Part shown: one piece after another, positions 24,287 to 34,019 of the stretch
How positions within the stretch are numbered: position 1 is the first letter of the stretch
Layout: the number at the start of each line of letters is the position of its first letter
Origin: Streptomyces sp. NBC_00414
GTDB lineage: Bacteria; Actinomycetota; Actinomycetes; Streptomycetales; Streptomycetaceae
Assembly (NCBI RefSeq): GCF_036038375.1
Contig: NZ_CP107935.1
Span: 4,464,001-4,528,000 of the forward strand
Direction: 5' to 3'
DNA length: 64,000 nucleotides
Translations under genes and position numbers: made by a program
Notes under the pieces: model-generated
Told to the model about the DNA's origin: nothing
Databases searched by the model: none
Seen by the model: the letters and a program-made list of their open reading frames with translations, nothing else

Positions 24287-25879
24287 TCAGCCGACGAGTT
24301 CGGGCTCCTGCTCCTTGGTGTCCAGGGCGGGCACGACGGGCGCGGTCTCCATGGCCTCCGCTCCCTCCACGTGCTGGGCGGGGCGCTTCGGGAGGGCGAA
24401 CATCAGGAGGAAGATGACCGCCATGACCACGGCGACCCAGACCAGCGCCTGCTGGAAGGCGTCGACGAAGGCGGGGCCCGTCCCGGCCGGTGACAGGTGG
24501 TCGGACATCGCGCCGAAGAAGACGACGGAGACCAGCGCGAGGCCGAGGGCGTTGCCCATCTGCTGGACGGTGTTGATCAGGCCGGACGCCGAGCCGGAGT
24601 GCTCGCGCGGCACCTCGGAGAGGACCGCCTCCGTCAGCGGGGCGACGATCAGGCCCATGCCCACACCCATGACGACCAGCGGAAGGGCCATCTGCCAGGA
24701 GGCGATGGACATGCCGTACCGCTCGGACTCCCAGATGTAGAGCAGGACACCGGCGGCCATGGTGAGGGCGCCCGCCTGGAGCACCTTCCGGCCGAAGCGC
24801 GGCACCAGCTTCTGCACCGAGAGGCCGGCCGCCAGCGACACCGCGATCGAGAAGGGCACGCCCGTCAGGCCGGCCCGCAGCGGGCTCCAGCCGAGGCCGG
24901 TCTGCATGTAGAGCGTCCAGACCAGGAAGAAGATGCCGAGGCCGATCCCGAAGACGGTCTGGACGGCGATGCCCGCCGCGAAGCTCTTCACCTTGAACAG
25001 GGAGAGTTCGACGAGCGGCGACCCGTCACGCGCCGTCTTGCGCTTCTCGTACGCCACCAGCGCGCCGAAGACGACGACGGCGCCGCCCATCGAGACGTAT
25101 CCCCAGGTCGGCCAGCCCAGCTCGCGGCCGCGGATGAGCGGGTAGAGCAGCATCAGCAGACCGAGGGTGACCAGGGCGACGCCGACGAGGTCGAGCTTCA
25201 GGGCCCGCGGGGCCTTGGACTCGGTGATGAACTTCCGGCCGAGGATCAGGCCCGCGATGCCCACCGGCAGGTTGATGAGGAAGATCGGCCGCCACTCCAG
25301 GCCGAACAGGTTCCACTCCGTGAGCAGCGCGCCGAAGAGGGGTCCTGAGACCGCGCCCAGGCCCACGATCGCGCCGAACAGGCCGAAGACCTTGCCGCGT
25401 TCGTGCGCGGGGAACGTGGCGTGCACGATCGACAGGACCTGCGGGACCATCAGCGCGGCCATCGCGCCCTGGAGGATGCGGGACGCGACGAGCATGTCCG
25501 GGTTCACCGCGAAGCCGCAGAGCGCGGACGCGAGGGTGAAGCCGCCGATGCCGATGAGGAAGAGCCGCTTGCGGCCGTGGATGTCGCCGAGCCGTCCGCC
25601 GGTGATCAGGCCCGCGGCGAAGGCGAGCGCGTAGCCGGCCGTGATCCATTGGATCTGGCTGAAGGTCGCACCCGCGTCCCGCTGGATCGACGGGATCGCG
25701 ATGTTCACGATCGTCACGTCGACCAGGTCCATGAAGGCGGCCGTCATGACAATGGCCAGCGCGTACCAGCGGCGGCGGTCCGCCGTTGCCGCTGCCGTCG
25801 CCGGGGGCGTCGTCGGGGGCGTCGTCGACGGGTCGGCCTCCGGGCCGGGGGGTGTGGAGGTGCTGCTTGGCGAGGTCAT
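24287..25879 (-). CDS. MFS transporter, DHA2 (14-helix) drug exporter
   Basis: The 530-residue protein begins with a Pro/Thr-rich tail of about 35 residues, then 14 membrane helices. DLVDVTIVNIAIPSIQ is the DHA2 motif of helix 1 (motif D1), GGRLGDIHGRKR is motif A and GLGAVSGPLFGALL is motif C of antiporters. It most likely exports drugs or metabolites with proton motive force. No regulator adjoins it. Confidence 0.9.
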   Translation of the reverse strand: MTSPSSTSTPPGPEADPSTTPPTTPPATAAATADRRRWYALAIVMTAAFMDLVDVTIVNIAIPSIQRDAGATFSQIQWITAGYALAFAAGLITGGRLGDIHGRKRLFLIGIGGFTLASALCGFAVNPDMLVASRILQGAMAALMVPQVLSIVHATFPAHERGKVFGLFGAIVGLGAVSGPLFGALLTEWNLFGLEWRPIFLINLPVGIAGLILGRKFITESKAPRALKLDLVGVALVTLGLLMLLYPLIRGRELGWPTWGYVSMGGAVVVFGALVAYEKRKTARDGSPLVELSLFKVKSFAAGIAVQTVFGIGLGIFFLVWTLYMQTGLGWSPLRAGLTGVPFSIAVSLAAGLSVQKLVPRFGRKVLQAGALTMAAGVLLYIWESERYGMSIASWQMALPLVVMGVGMGLIVAPLTEAVLSEVPREHSGSASGLINTVQQMGNALGLALVSVVFFGAMSDHLSPAGTGPAFVDAFQQALVWVAVVMAVIFLLMFALPKRPAQHVEGAEAMETAPVVPALDTKEQEPELVG

Positions 25880-26044
25880 GTTGCGAAGGTAGGGGGGATG
25901 TAGGTCAGGTCATGTCCTAGTTCTGGTGCATCCTCGGAGGAGTCGAGGATGCCGCGGCGTGTATGGAGGGTGCGGGTGCGTTGTGGCTGGTCGGGCCCAC
26001 GCGGCGGAGCCGCGAAATGTCGCAGCCCCGCGTCCCTGAGAGCA

Positions 26045-26074
26045 AGAGATTGCGCCGTTCCCCGCGCCCCTTAA
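26045..26074 (-). repeat. intergenic repeat (GGGGCGCGGGGAACGGCGCA type), left part interrupted by an IS
   Basis: The segment TGCGCCGTTCCCCGCGCCCC followed by TTAA is a copy of the streptomycete intergenic repeat. It is cut by the IS5-like element: bases 26072-26074 (TAA) recur at 26926-26928, after which the rest of the repeat (AAGGGC...) continues. Confidence 0.8.
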
Positions 26075-26925
26075 GACGCCATCTCATTTGGGTGACTAGA
26101 CTTGTGGCGTGTCAAAGATCGTTGAGCGGCTGGTGCCGGACGAGTTGTGGGAGCTGTTCCAACGGGTGGTGCCCGACGCACCGTCGCGGCCCCAGGGCGG
26201 TGGCCGGCGTCGGCACGGCGACCGTGAAGTGCTGGCCGCGATCGTCTTCGTGGCGACCTCGGGCTGCACGTGGCAGCAGGTGCCGACCGCGTCGTTCGGC
26301 CCGTCCGGCGCGACGGCCCATCGGCGCTTCACCGAGTGGACGAAGGCCCGGGTGTGGGCCAAACTCCACCGCCTGGTCCTCGACGAGCTCGGATCCCGTG
26401 GCGAGCTGGACTGGTCCCGGTGCGCGATCGACTCGGTCAACATGCGGGCCCTGAAAAGGGGAACTGACAGGCCCGAATCCTGTAGACCGGGGCAAGTACG
26501 GGTCAAAGATCCACTTGATCACAGAGCGGACCGGACTGCCCCTGTCCATCGGCATCTCGGGCGCCAACACGCATGACAGCCAGGCACTGATCCCACTGGT
26601 GAAAGGCATACCGCCGATCCGCTCCCGCCGGGGACCCCGGCGACGCAGACCCCACAAACTCCACGCCGACAAGGGCTACGACTACAACCACCTGCGACGA
26701 TGGTTATCCAGCCGAGGAATCCGGCACCGCATCGCCCGCAGGGGCATCGAGTCCTCGGCCCGCCTGGGCTGCCACCGCTGGACCGTGGAGCGCACGATGT
26801 CCTGGCTCGCCGGATGCCGACGCCTGCACCGTCGCTACGAACGCAAAGCCGACCACTTCCTCGCCTTCACCAGCATCGCCTGCACCTTGATTTGCTACCG
26901 CAGACTCACCAAATGAGATGACTTC
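26075..26925 (+). mobile_element. IS5-family insertion sequence, 851 bp, intact ends
   Basis: The ends are inverted repeats: GACGCCATCTCATTTGG on the left and, on the opposite strand, GAAGTCATCTCATTTGG on the right (15 of 17 identical). A 3-bp target duplication TAA flanks the element (26072-26074 and 26926-26928). The empty site is a normal copy of the intergenic repeat. It carries one transposase split over two frames with the DDE residues present. I do not assign it to a named IS. Confidence 0.9.
26109..26916 (+). CDS. IS5-family transposase in two frames (programmed frameshift or frameshift mutation)
   Basis: The first part (from GTG 26109) encodes the N-terminal DUF4096-like domain and reaches SRCAIDSVNMRAL with the first Asp. 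The second part, in the +1 frame, ends at 26916 and carries HADKGYD (second Asp) and WTVERTMSW (Glu). The switch lies at AAAAGGGG near 26455-26462; after a net +1 (or -2) shift the expected ELTGPNPVDRGKYGSK segment is restored. Many IS5 elements make transposase by programmed frameshifting at such a tract, so it may be functional. Confidence 0.85.
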
Positions 26926-26936
26926 TAAGGGCAAAG

Positions 26937-26998
26937 GACTGCGCCGTTCCCCGCGCCCCTTGAGGGCAGAGGACTGCGCCGTTCCCCGCGCCCCTGAA
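26937..26998 (-). repeat. two tandem copies of the intergenic repeat
   Basis: ACTGCGCCGTTCCCCGCGCC occurs twice within these 62 bases, each followed by CCTTGAGGGCAGAGG- or CCTGAAGGCAG-like text. They continue the repeat tract interrupted by the IS and end before the WYL regulator gene. Confidence 0.75.
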
Positions 26999-27045
26999 GG
27001 CAGCGGTTGTCGGCGTCCCGGAAAGCACTAGCAGAGGGAGAAACC

Positions 27046-28011
27046 ATGAGTACGGACACCCCGGCTCGGCTGCTTCAGTTGTTGTCTCTTCTTCAGACTC
27101 CTCGGGAGTGGCCCGGTGGGGAGCTTTCGGAGCGGCTCGGGGTGTCGCGGCGGACCGTGCGGCGGGATGTCGACCGGCTGCGGGAGCTGGGCTATCCGGT
27201 GCAGGCGACGAAGGGCGCGGACGGCGGCTACCGGCTGGTCGCGGGGAAGGCCATGCCGCCGCTGGTCCTGGACGACGAGGAGGCGGTGGCGATCGCGGTG
27301 GGTCTGCGGGCCGGTGCGGGGCACGCCGTCGAGGGCGTCGACGAGGCCTCGGTCCGGGCACTGGCCAAGCTCGAACAGGTCCTGCCGAGCCGCCTGCGCC
27401 ACCGGGTCTCCACCCTTCAGGCCGCCACCACTCCCCTGACGGCGGGTGACGGCGCAAGCATCGCGCCCGAGACGCTGACCGTGATGGCCTCGACGATCGC
27501 GGGGCGCGAACGGCTGCGGTTCGCGTACCGCGCGGGGGACGGGGCGGAGAGCCGGCGCCTGACCGAGCCGTACCGGCTGGTGTCGACCGGCCGCCGCTGG
27601 TATCTCGTCGCGTACGACCTCGACCGCGAGGACTGGCGCACCTTCCGCGTCGACCGGGTGTCCGACCCCTTCGCGACCGGGGCCCGCTTCACCCCGCGCG
27701 AGCTGCCGACGGGGGACGCGGCCGAATATCTGCGGCAGTCGATGTACCGACGGCAGGAGACGTACGAGTTCGACGTGACGTTCGCCGCGCCCGCGCAGTT
27801 CATCGCTGCGCGGCTGCCCGCCTGGCTGGGGGCACCCGAGCCGATCGACGACATGCGGTGCCGGCTGCGGGCCTCGGCCGGTGACGCGGTGGAGTGGCTG
27901 GCGGTGCGGCTCGCGATGGTGGACTGCGAGTTCACCGTGCACGGGCCGACGGAACTCGTGGCCTGTGTGCGGGACTTGGGAGGCAGGCTGAGCCGGGCCG
28001 TCGGGAACTAG
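27046..28011 (+). CDS. WYL-domain transcriptional regulator
   Basis: The 321-residue protein has an N-terminal HTH_11/DeoR-like domain (RLLQLLSLLQTPREWPGGEL ... SRRTVRRDVDRLRELGYPV, about residues 6-55), a WYL domain at about 140-215 with the GRRWYLVAYDLDR motif, and a C-terminal WCX-like extension. WYL domains sense small ligands or nucleic acid, including in phage-defence and DNA-damage regulators. ATG 27046 has GAGGGAG upstream. Target unknown; the neighbouring genes give no strong hint. Confidence 0.9.
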   Translation: MSTDTPARLLQLLSLLQTPREWPGGELSERLGVSRRTVRRDVDRLRELGYPVQATKGADGGYRLVAGKAMPPLVLDDEEAVAIAVGLRAGAGHAVEGVDEASVRALAKLEQVLPSRLRHRVSTLQAATTPLTAGDGASIAPETLTVMASTIAGRERLRFAYRAGDGAESRRLTEPYRLVSTGRRWYLVAYDLDREDWRTFRVDRVSDPFATGARFTPRELPTGDAAEYLRQSMYRRQETYEFDVTFAAPAQFIAARLPAWLGAPEPIDDMRCRLRASAGDAVEWLAVRLAMVDCEFTVHGPTELVACVRDLGGRLSRAVGN

Positions 28012-28159
28012 GCCGTGCCCGCAGGGCCTGTCCTGCCGGACGGTGCGGCCGTCGGCAGGGTTTGCCCCCGTGACACAATGTGCCACCTGGGTCACCCCGG
28101 GGTTCAGGTTCGGGGTGGCCCAGCTGTCGTGTCCGTACGACGGCACGACCCCGCGGATG

Positions 28160-28361
28160 GAGTCGAGCCCCGGCGCCAGGGGGGGGAGGCGCCGGAGCTC
28201 GACTCTGGAAGAGTCCCGGCACCGGGGGGAGTGCGTCGGGACTCGGTATTTGGGGGTCCTGGAGTTTTGTGCCCCGGGACCGATGTGTTGAAGCGGCTGT
28301 AAACGGACTTCCGTGCGACTCCGATGACCGGTCTTGGCCGGTCATGCCGTGCGGCATGACC
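28160..28361. other. structured intergenic region with four hairpins (possible ncRNA or compound terminator)
   Basis: The 507-bp gap 28012-28518 between convergent genes has no convincing gene. It contains, in order: a 16-bp interrupted stem (GAGTCGAG 28160-28167 with CTCGACTC 28198-28205, inner CCGGCGCC/GGCGCCGG); GAGTCCCG/CGGGACTC (28211-28218 and 28237-28244); ATGACCGG/CCGGTCAT (28324-28331 and 28338-28345); and GGTCATGCC/GGCATGACC (28340-28348 and 28353-28361). The last two share the segment 28340-28345 and cannot form together. It may terminate hrdD and the WYL gene, or encode a small RNA. Confidence 0.55.
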
Positions 28362-28518
28362 GACTCGGTTCCGCTCATCTGACCCGCGGTAGGCTCGCGT
28401 GCCCCCGAAACGCGGACCCAATCCCCGCGACGAGGATGAGTTTTCCTCACCCCGTCCCGGAGCGCCGCCGGAGCTCGGAGGCGGTGCCGCCCGCGGACCG
28501 GACAACCGCCCGGACGGT

Positions 28519-29517
<999 letters not shown>

Positions 29518-29608
29518 GCGTGCTCCCTTGCGATGGTGGGCTTGCGGGTCCTAGTGGTGGCTTTGGTGGCTCGGACACCCTCCCGAGTGCCCTGCTTCCG
29601 ATGGAAAC

Positions 29609-29634
29609 AACGACTGGAATCCGGACAGAATTCC
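29609..29634 (-). promoter_or_regulatory. SigR-type promoter of hrdD
   Basis: On the minus strand GGAAT (29630-29634) and GTT (29609-29611) are separated by exactly 18 bases, matching the SigR consensus GGAAT-N18-GTT. It lies about 90 bases upstream of the hrdD start. SigR responds to thiol-oxidative stress; hrdD is an established SigR and SigE target in S. coelicolor. Confidence 0.82.
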
Positions 29635-29695
29635 CAACCCGCCCCTCGATTTTTCTGATCTTGCAGTACCCTGTGCCGCCATAAAGGGAGGTCCG

Positions 29696-30214
29696 GTGCC
29701 ATCGGAACGTACAGAGGTCCAGGTCAGACCCGGAGTCGAAACGGACCTCGACACCCTCACGGACATCTACAACCACTACGTACGTGAGACGCCGATCACC
29801 TTCGACACGGTGGTCTTCACTGCGGAGGAGCGCCGCCCTTGGCTGCTCTCTCACCCTGAAGACGGCCCGCATCGGCTGATGGTTGCCGTGGACGCGGACT
29901 CACAGCGGATTCTGGGGTACGCCACATCGAGCGCGTTCCGGCCGAAGCCCGCGTACGGGACGTCCGTGGAGGTGACGGTCTACCTCGCGCCCGGCGCGGG
30001 CGGCCGGGGCGTCGGCACGCTCCTCTACAAGGCCCTGTTCGAGGCGCTCTCGGGCGAGGACCTGCACCGGGCGTACGCGGGGATCGCGCAGCCCAACGAG
30101 GCGTCCGCGCGGCTGCACGAGCGGTTCGGCTTCCGGCACGTCGGTACGTACCGGGAGGTGGGCCGGAAGTTCGGGCGGTACTGGGACGTGGCGTGGTACG
30201 AGAAGGATCTCTGA
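29696..30214 (+). CDS. GNAT acetyltransferase, phosphinothricin N-acetyltransferase-like
   Basis: The 172-residue protein matches the Pat/Bar-type GNAT family: IYNHYVRETPITFDTVVFT near the N-terminus, SVEVTVYLAPGAGGRGVGTLLY (acetyl-CoA loop GGRGVG), and NEASARLHERFGFRHVGTYREVGRKFGRYWDVAWYEK at the C-terminus. Many chromosomal relatives acetylate methionine sulfoximine/sulfone or related amino acids rather than phosphinothricin. The GTG start has AGGGAGG upstream. It is divergent from hrdD. Confidence 0.9.
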   Translation: MPSERTEVQVRPGVETDLDTLTDIYNHYVRETPITFDTVVFTAEERRPWLLSHPEDGPHRLMVAVDADSQRILGYATSSAFRPKPAYGTSVEVTVYLAPGAGGRGVGTLLYKALFEALSGEDLHRAYAGIAQPNEASARLHERFGFRHVGTYREVGRKFGRYWDVAWYEKDL

Positions 30215-30268
30215 GGGGGTAGCCCCCAGGGGTCCGGGGGCGGCCCCGCAAGGGAGAAGCGGTCCCCG

Positions 30269-31069
30269 TCAGCCGAACTGCACCGACCGCTTGGCCAGTC
30301 CCAGCCAGAAGCCGTCGATCACGGACCGCTGGGTTTCCAGATCGCCGGAGGCGTCCGCCGCGCCCATGGTCACGAACAGCGGGGCGAAGTGCTCCGTGCG
30401 CGGGTGGGCCAGCTGCCCGGCCGGGGACTTGTGGAGGAAGTCGAGGAGACCGTCCACGTCACCCGAGTCGAGCGCCTGGTGGCCCCACGCGTCGAACTCC
30501 GCCGACCAGCCGGGGATGCCGCCCTGGCGGAGCGCGGCGAGGTTGTGGGTGAAGAAGCCGGAGCCGACGATCAGGACGCCCTCGTCGCGCAGGGGGGCCA
30601 GTTTGCGGCCGATCTCCATGAGGCGGACGGGGTCGAGCGTGGGCATGGAGATCTGCAGGACCGGGATGTCGGCCGTGGGGAACATCTCGACGAGCGGGAC
30701 GTACGCGCCGTGGTCCAGGCCGCGGTCCGGGATGTCCTGGACCGGCGTGCCGGGGGCGCGCAGCAGCTTGCGGACGGACTCGGCGAGGGCGGGGGCGCCC
30801 GGGGCGTCGTACCGCACCTTGTAGTAGTGCTCGGGGAAGCCCCAGAAGTCGTAGACCAGCGGGACGGACGCCGTCGCGCCGAGGGCGAGCGGGGCCTCCT
30901 CCCAGTGCGCGGAGACCATGAGGATCGCCTTGGGGCGCGGGAGGTCGGCGGACCAGGCGGCGAGCTGGCCGGGCCAGACCGGGTCGTCGGCCAGGGGCGG
31001 GGCGCCGTGCGAGAGGTAGAGGGCGGGCATGCGCTCCACGGCGGGGCGTTCCTCGGTGGCTGCGGACAT
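30269..31069 (-). CDS. LigB-type extradiol dioxygenase family protein (DODA-type)
   Basis: The 266-residue protein begins PALYLSHGAPPLADD, the metal-binding His motif of class III DOPA-extradiol-like dioxygenases, with further conserved His in SAHWEE, DHGAYVPL and GSGFFTHNL. These non-haem iron enzymes cleave catechols; many bacterial members are annotated only by family. ATG 31069 is chosen from the position of the His motif. It is divergent from a MarR gene with palindromic sites between them. Confidence 0.9.
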   Translation of the reverse strand: MSAATEERPAVERMPALYLSHGAPPLADDPVWPGQLAAWSADLPRPKAILMVSAHWEEAPLALGATASVPLVYDFWGFPEHYYKVRYDAPGAPALAESVRKLLRAPGTPVQDIPDRGLDHGAYVPLVEMFPTADIPVLQISMPTLDPVRLMEIGRKLAPLRDEGVLIVGSGFFTHNLAALRQGGIPGWSAEFDAWGHQALDSGDVDGLLDFLHKSPAGQLAHPRTEHFAPLFVTMGAADASGDLETQRSVIDGFWLGLAKRSVQFG

Positions 31070-31114
31070 GACTGCGACTCCCTCTCCTGCTGCTCGAAGG
31101 ATACTGCCTGAAGA

Positions 31115-31180
31115 GATACTTGCTTGAAGTATCAAGCTTTACCAGGCGGAGCCTACTCCCTACTTGTTTAAGATTCAAGA
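31115..31180. promoter_or_regulatory. probable MarR operators in the divergent promoter
   Basis: GATACTTGCTTGAAGTATC (31115-31133) is a perfect 7-bp inverted repeat with a 5-base spacer and overlaps CTTGAAGTATCAAG (31123-31136). A second site, TACTTGTTTAAGATTCAAGA, lies at 31161-31180. All share TTGA/TCAA half-sites. They lie between the dioxygenase start (31069) and the MarR start (31202), so one repressor could control both genes. Confidence 0.72.
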
Positions 31181-31201
31181 AGGGGCTCGTACAGTAGGTG
31201 T

Positions 31202-31705
31202 ATGAACACCGCATCCGCTGACGAGCCGCGCTGGCTCAGTGACGAGGAACAGCGCACCTGGCGTGCGTTCATGCACGCGACCACGCTTCTTGAGGACCAT
31301 CTCGACCGCCAGCTGCAGCGTGACGCGGGCATGCCGCACATCTACTACGGCCTGCTCGTGCAACTGGTCGAGGCGCCGCGTCGACGACTGCGGATGACCG
31401 AGCTGGCGATGAAGGCGAAGATCACCCGGTCTCGGCTCTCGCACGCGATCGCTCGGCTGGAGAAAAACGGGTGGGTGCGGCGGGAGGACTGCCCCTCGGA
31501 CAAGCGGGGGCAGTTCGCCGTCCTGACGGACGAGGGGTACGCGGTTCTTGAGCGGATCGCTCCCGGGCATGTGGCCGCGGTTCGGCAGGCGCTGTTCGAC
31601 CGGCTCACTCCCGAGCAGCAGAAGGCGCTCGGGGAGGCGATGCTGCTCATCGCGGAGGGGCTTCAGCCGGAGGGGGCCGGGGCGGATCTTCCCTGGCTAC
31701 GCTAG
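31202..31705 (+). CDS. MarR family transcriptional regulator
   Basis: The 167-residue protein has the MarR winged helix: LRMTELAMKAKITRSRLSHAIARLEKNGWVRREDCPSDKRGQFAVLTDEG (about residues 62-112), flanked by dimerisation helices. It likely represses the divergent dioxygenase gene and itself through the TTGA/TCAA palindromes, with a phenolic ligand as a plausible inducer. It is followed by a 524-bp repeat-rich gap. Confidence 0.9.
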   Translation: MNTASADEPRWLSDEEQRTWRAFMHATTLLEDHLDRQLQRDAGMPHIYYGLLVQLVEAPRRRLRMTELAMKAKITRSRLSHAIARLEKNGWVRREDCPSDKRGQFAVLTDEGYAVLERIAPGHVAAVRQALFDRLTPEQQKALGEAMLLIAEGLQPEGAGADLPWLR

Positions 31706-31799
31706 GGCTCTCTACGGGTTGACTCCCGCTGGCCTGCTCTTCCGGCCGGCTGCGCCGATCTGGGTCGGCCGGGGCGCGCTGTCGGGTGCGGGTGTGCTG

Positions 31800-32050
31800 T
31801 GGCCGGCCGCGCAGTTCCCCGCGCCCCTGAAAAGCGGGGCTGCGCCCCGGCCTTTTGTCTTCAGGGGCGCGGGGAGGTGCGCGGGGAATCCCCACCGGCC
31901 CGCAGGCTCACAACGGCGTTCGTGCCCCGAAGGGGCGCGGGGAACTGCGCGGCCAACCCCCGCCGAGCCGCACGTCCGTGACAACCGGTCGGGCCCCGTC
32001 AGGGGCGCGGGGAACTGCGCGGGCACCCCCCGCCGGCCCGCAGGATCGCG
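31800..32050. repeat. cluster of intergenic GGGGCGCGGGGAACTGCGC repeats
   Basis: The gap 31706-32229 has no supported gene. It has one inverted copy (about 31806-31832) and three forward copies or partial copies of GGGGCGCGGGGAACTGCGCG (about 31863, 31934 and 32002), each followed by CCCCCGCCGGCCCGCAG-like text. Facing copies can pair as hairpins. A separate palindromic segment CCCCGGCTCCG...ATGGAGTCGGGGC (about 32092-32128) could end the leftward MFS gene. Confidence 0.75.
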
Positions 32051-32229
32051 GCCGGCCACCCCGCGGAGCGCAGCGCACCGGTCGGGGCATGGCATGGATC
32101 TGCCCCGGCTCCGTAGTTCATGGAGTCGGGGCAGATCGGGGTCGTGCGTACGAAGGCGTCCCCACCCCTGCGTACGCACGAGGTCAGTGGGTGACCCGGT
32201 CTGGTCCAGGCCCGTACACCGCGGAGCGG

Positions 32230-33768
32230 CTAGTGGGCGATGACCGGGACCTTCAGGTCGTCCTCGGCCCCGTCGACGGCGTCGGAGGACGAGTTCATGT
32301 CCACACTCCCCGCGTTGACGAAGGTGAAGACGATCACCGCGGCCAGGACGAGGATGCCGACGGCGAACCAGATCGCGTTCGTGTAGCCGTGCACCTGGGC
32401 CTGCAGCTGGACGAGCTGCTGCTGGGACTGGGTGGTGGCGCCACCGATGTGGTCCTTCACGTACGCGGTGGTGGCCGAGGCGGCGATCGTGTTCAGCAGA
32501 GCCGTACCGATCGCACCGCCCACCTGCTGCGAGGTGTTGACCATCGCGGAGGCGACACCGGAGTCACGCGGCTCGACACCCAGCGTGGCCAGCGACATGG
32601 CCGGCATGAACGCCGTACCCATACCGAGGCCGAGCAGGAGCATGCCGGGCAGGAGCACGCCGGCGTACGAGGAACCGATCTCCAGCCGGGTCAGCAGCAG
32701 CATGCCGAGCGCCGCGACCAGGAAGCCGGGGCCCATCAGCAGCCGCGCCGGAAGGCGGTTCATCAGCCGGGCGCCGATCTGCGTGGAGCCCGTGATCATG
32801 CCCGCGATCATCGGCAGGAAGGCGAAACCGGTCTTGACCGGCGTGTAGCCCTTCACGATCTGCAGGTAGTACGTCAGGAAGAGGAACAGACCGAACATCG
32901 CGATGATCGCGAGGCCGAGCGAGAGGTAGATACCGCCACGGTTGCGCTCGGTGATGACGCGCAGGGGCAGCAGCGGGGCCTTGACCTTGGACTCGACGAA
33001 GACGAAGGCGGCCAGGAGCAGCGCCGACGCGATGAACAGGCCGATCGTGGTGGAGTCGCTCCAGCCCTCGGACTCGGCACGCGTGAAGCCGTAGACGAGG
33101 GAGACCAGACCGAGGGTGGACAGGACGACACCCGGGATGTCGAGCGGCGAGCGGTTGCGGCTGCCGACCGGCTCACGGATGACGAAGTACGCGCCGGCCG
33201 CGGCGATGATCGCGAACGGGATGTTGACGAAGAAGGTCCAGCGCCAGTTCAGGTACTCGGTGAGGAAACCGCCGAGGATCAGGCCGACGGCGCCACCGCC
33301 ACCGGCGATCGCCCCGTAGATGCCGAACGCCTTGGCGCGCTCCTTGGAGTCGGTGAACATCACCGCGAGCAGCGACAGCGCGGCGGGCGCGAGCAGCGCG
33401 CCGAAGGCACCCTGCAGGGCGCGGGAGCCGAGCAGCAGTGCCTCGTTGGTCGCGGCACCACCCAGGGCGGACGCGCCGGCGAAGCCGATCAGACCGGCGA
33501 CGAAGGTGCGCTTGCGGCCCCACAGGTCGGCTATGCGGCCGCCGAACAGGAGCAGTCCACCGAAGGCGAGCGCGTAGGCCGTGATGACCCACTGCCGGTT
33601 GCCGTCGGAGATCCCCAGGTCCTGCTGGGCCGAGGGAAGGGCGATGTTCACGATGGTCGCGTCGAGCACGACCATCAGCTGGGCGAGCGCGATGAAGACC
33701 AGCGCTTTCCAGCGGTTGGAATCGGGAGCCGGCGCCTTGGCGGCGTTGGCCTGGACTGTTTCAGACAT
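32230..33768 (-). CDS. MFS transporter, DHA2 (14-helix) drug exporter
   Basis: The 512-residue protein has 14 predicted helices. It shows QLMVVLDATIVNIALPSAQ (DHA2 motif D1), GGRIADLWGRKR (motif A) and AGGGGAVGLILGGFL (motif C-like). It resembles the EmrB/QacA exporters of streptomycetes. ATG 33768 (MSETVQANAAK) is preferred to an ATG 20 codons upstream because of family length. A TetR gene lies upstream on the same strand, probably its repressor. Confidence 0.9.
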   Translation of the reverse strand: MSETVQANAAKAPAPDSNRWKALVFIALAQLMVVLDATIVNIALPSAQQDLGISDGNRQWVITAYALAFGGLLLFGGRIADLWGRKRTFVAGLIGFAGASALGGAATNEALLLGSRALQGAFGALLAPAALSLLAVMFTDSKERAKAFGIYGAIAGGGGAVGLILGGFLTEYLNWRWTFFVNIPFAIIAAAGAYFVIREPVGSRNRSPLDIPGVVLSTLGLVSLVYGFTRAESEGWSDSTTIGLFIASALLLAAFVFVESKVKAPLLPLRVITERNRGGIYLSLGLAIIAMFGLFLFLTYYLQIVKGYTPVKTGFAFLPMIAGMITGSTQIGARLMNRLPARLLMGPGFLVAALGMLLLTRLEIGSSYAGVLLPGMLLLGLGMGTAFMPAMSLATLGVEPRDSGVASAMVNTSQQVGGAIGTALLNTIAASATTAYVKDHIGGATTQSQQQLVQLQAQVHGYTNAIWFAVGILVLAAVIVFTFVNAGSVDMNSSSDAVDGAEDDLKVPVIAH

Positions 33769-33840
33769 GGGAGTACCCACTTCAGGACTTCGTGGCGAAA
33801 AAACGTGACGGAAGGGACGGCTCGTCACCGGCGACGTCTT

Positions 33841-33860
33841 CGTCGACTACGTTGTCGACG
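33841..33860. promoter_or_regulatory. 20-bp palindrome upstream of the MFS gene
   Basis: CGTCGACTACGTTGTCGACG is an inverted repeat of CGTCGAC/GTCGACG with a 6-base centre. It lies 73-92 bases upstream of the exporter start in the 251-bp gap between tetR and the exporter. It differs from the GGGGA-type sites upstream of tetR. Confidence 0.5.
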
Positions 33861-34019
33861 CCCCTCCTCGACGCCCTTGTCGATGACGACCGGTGGCTTG
33901 TGGTGTGAGTAGTGACTCGCGAAACGCGCGGATCCGATCGGTCGGTCAGACGCTCGCGCGATCGGTCGGACGCTCGGTCCGGCGGGCCGGGGCCCGGCCG
34001 GGCTGATCGCTCGGGTCGG

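Noticed and set aside
28070..28291. short plus-strand ORF with GTG start between the WYL gene and hrdD
   Set aside because: It runs through stable hairpins, has a G-tract and mixed codon bias. The region is better explained as structured non-coding DNA.
31855..33912. 685-codon open frame on the plus strand
   Set aside because: It is antisense to the DHA2 exporter and runs through the intergenic repeats.
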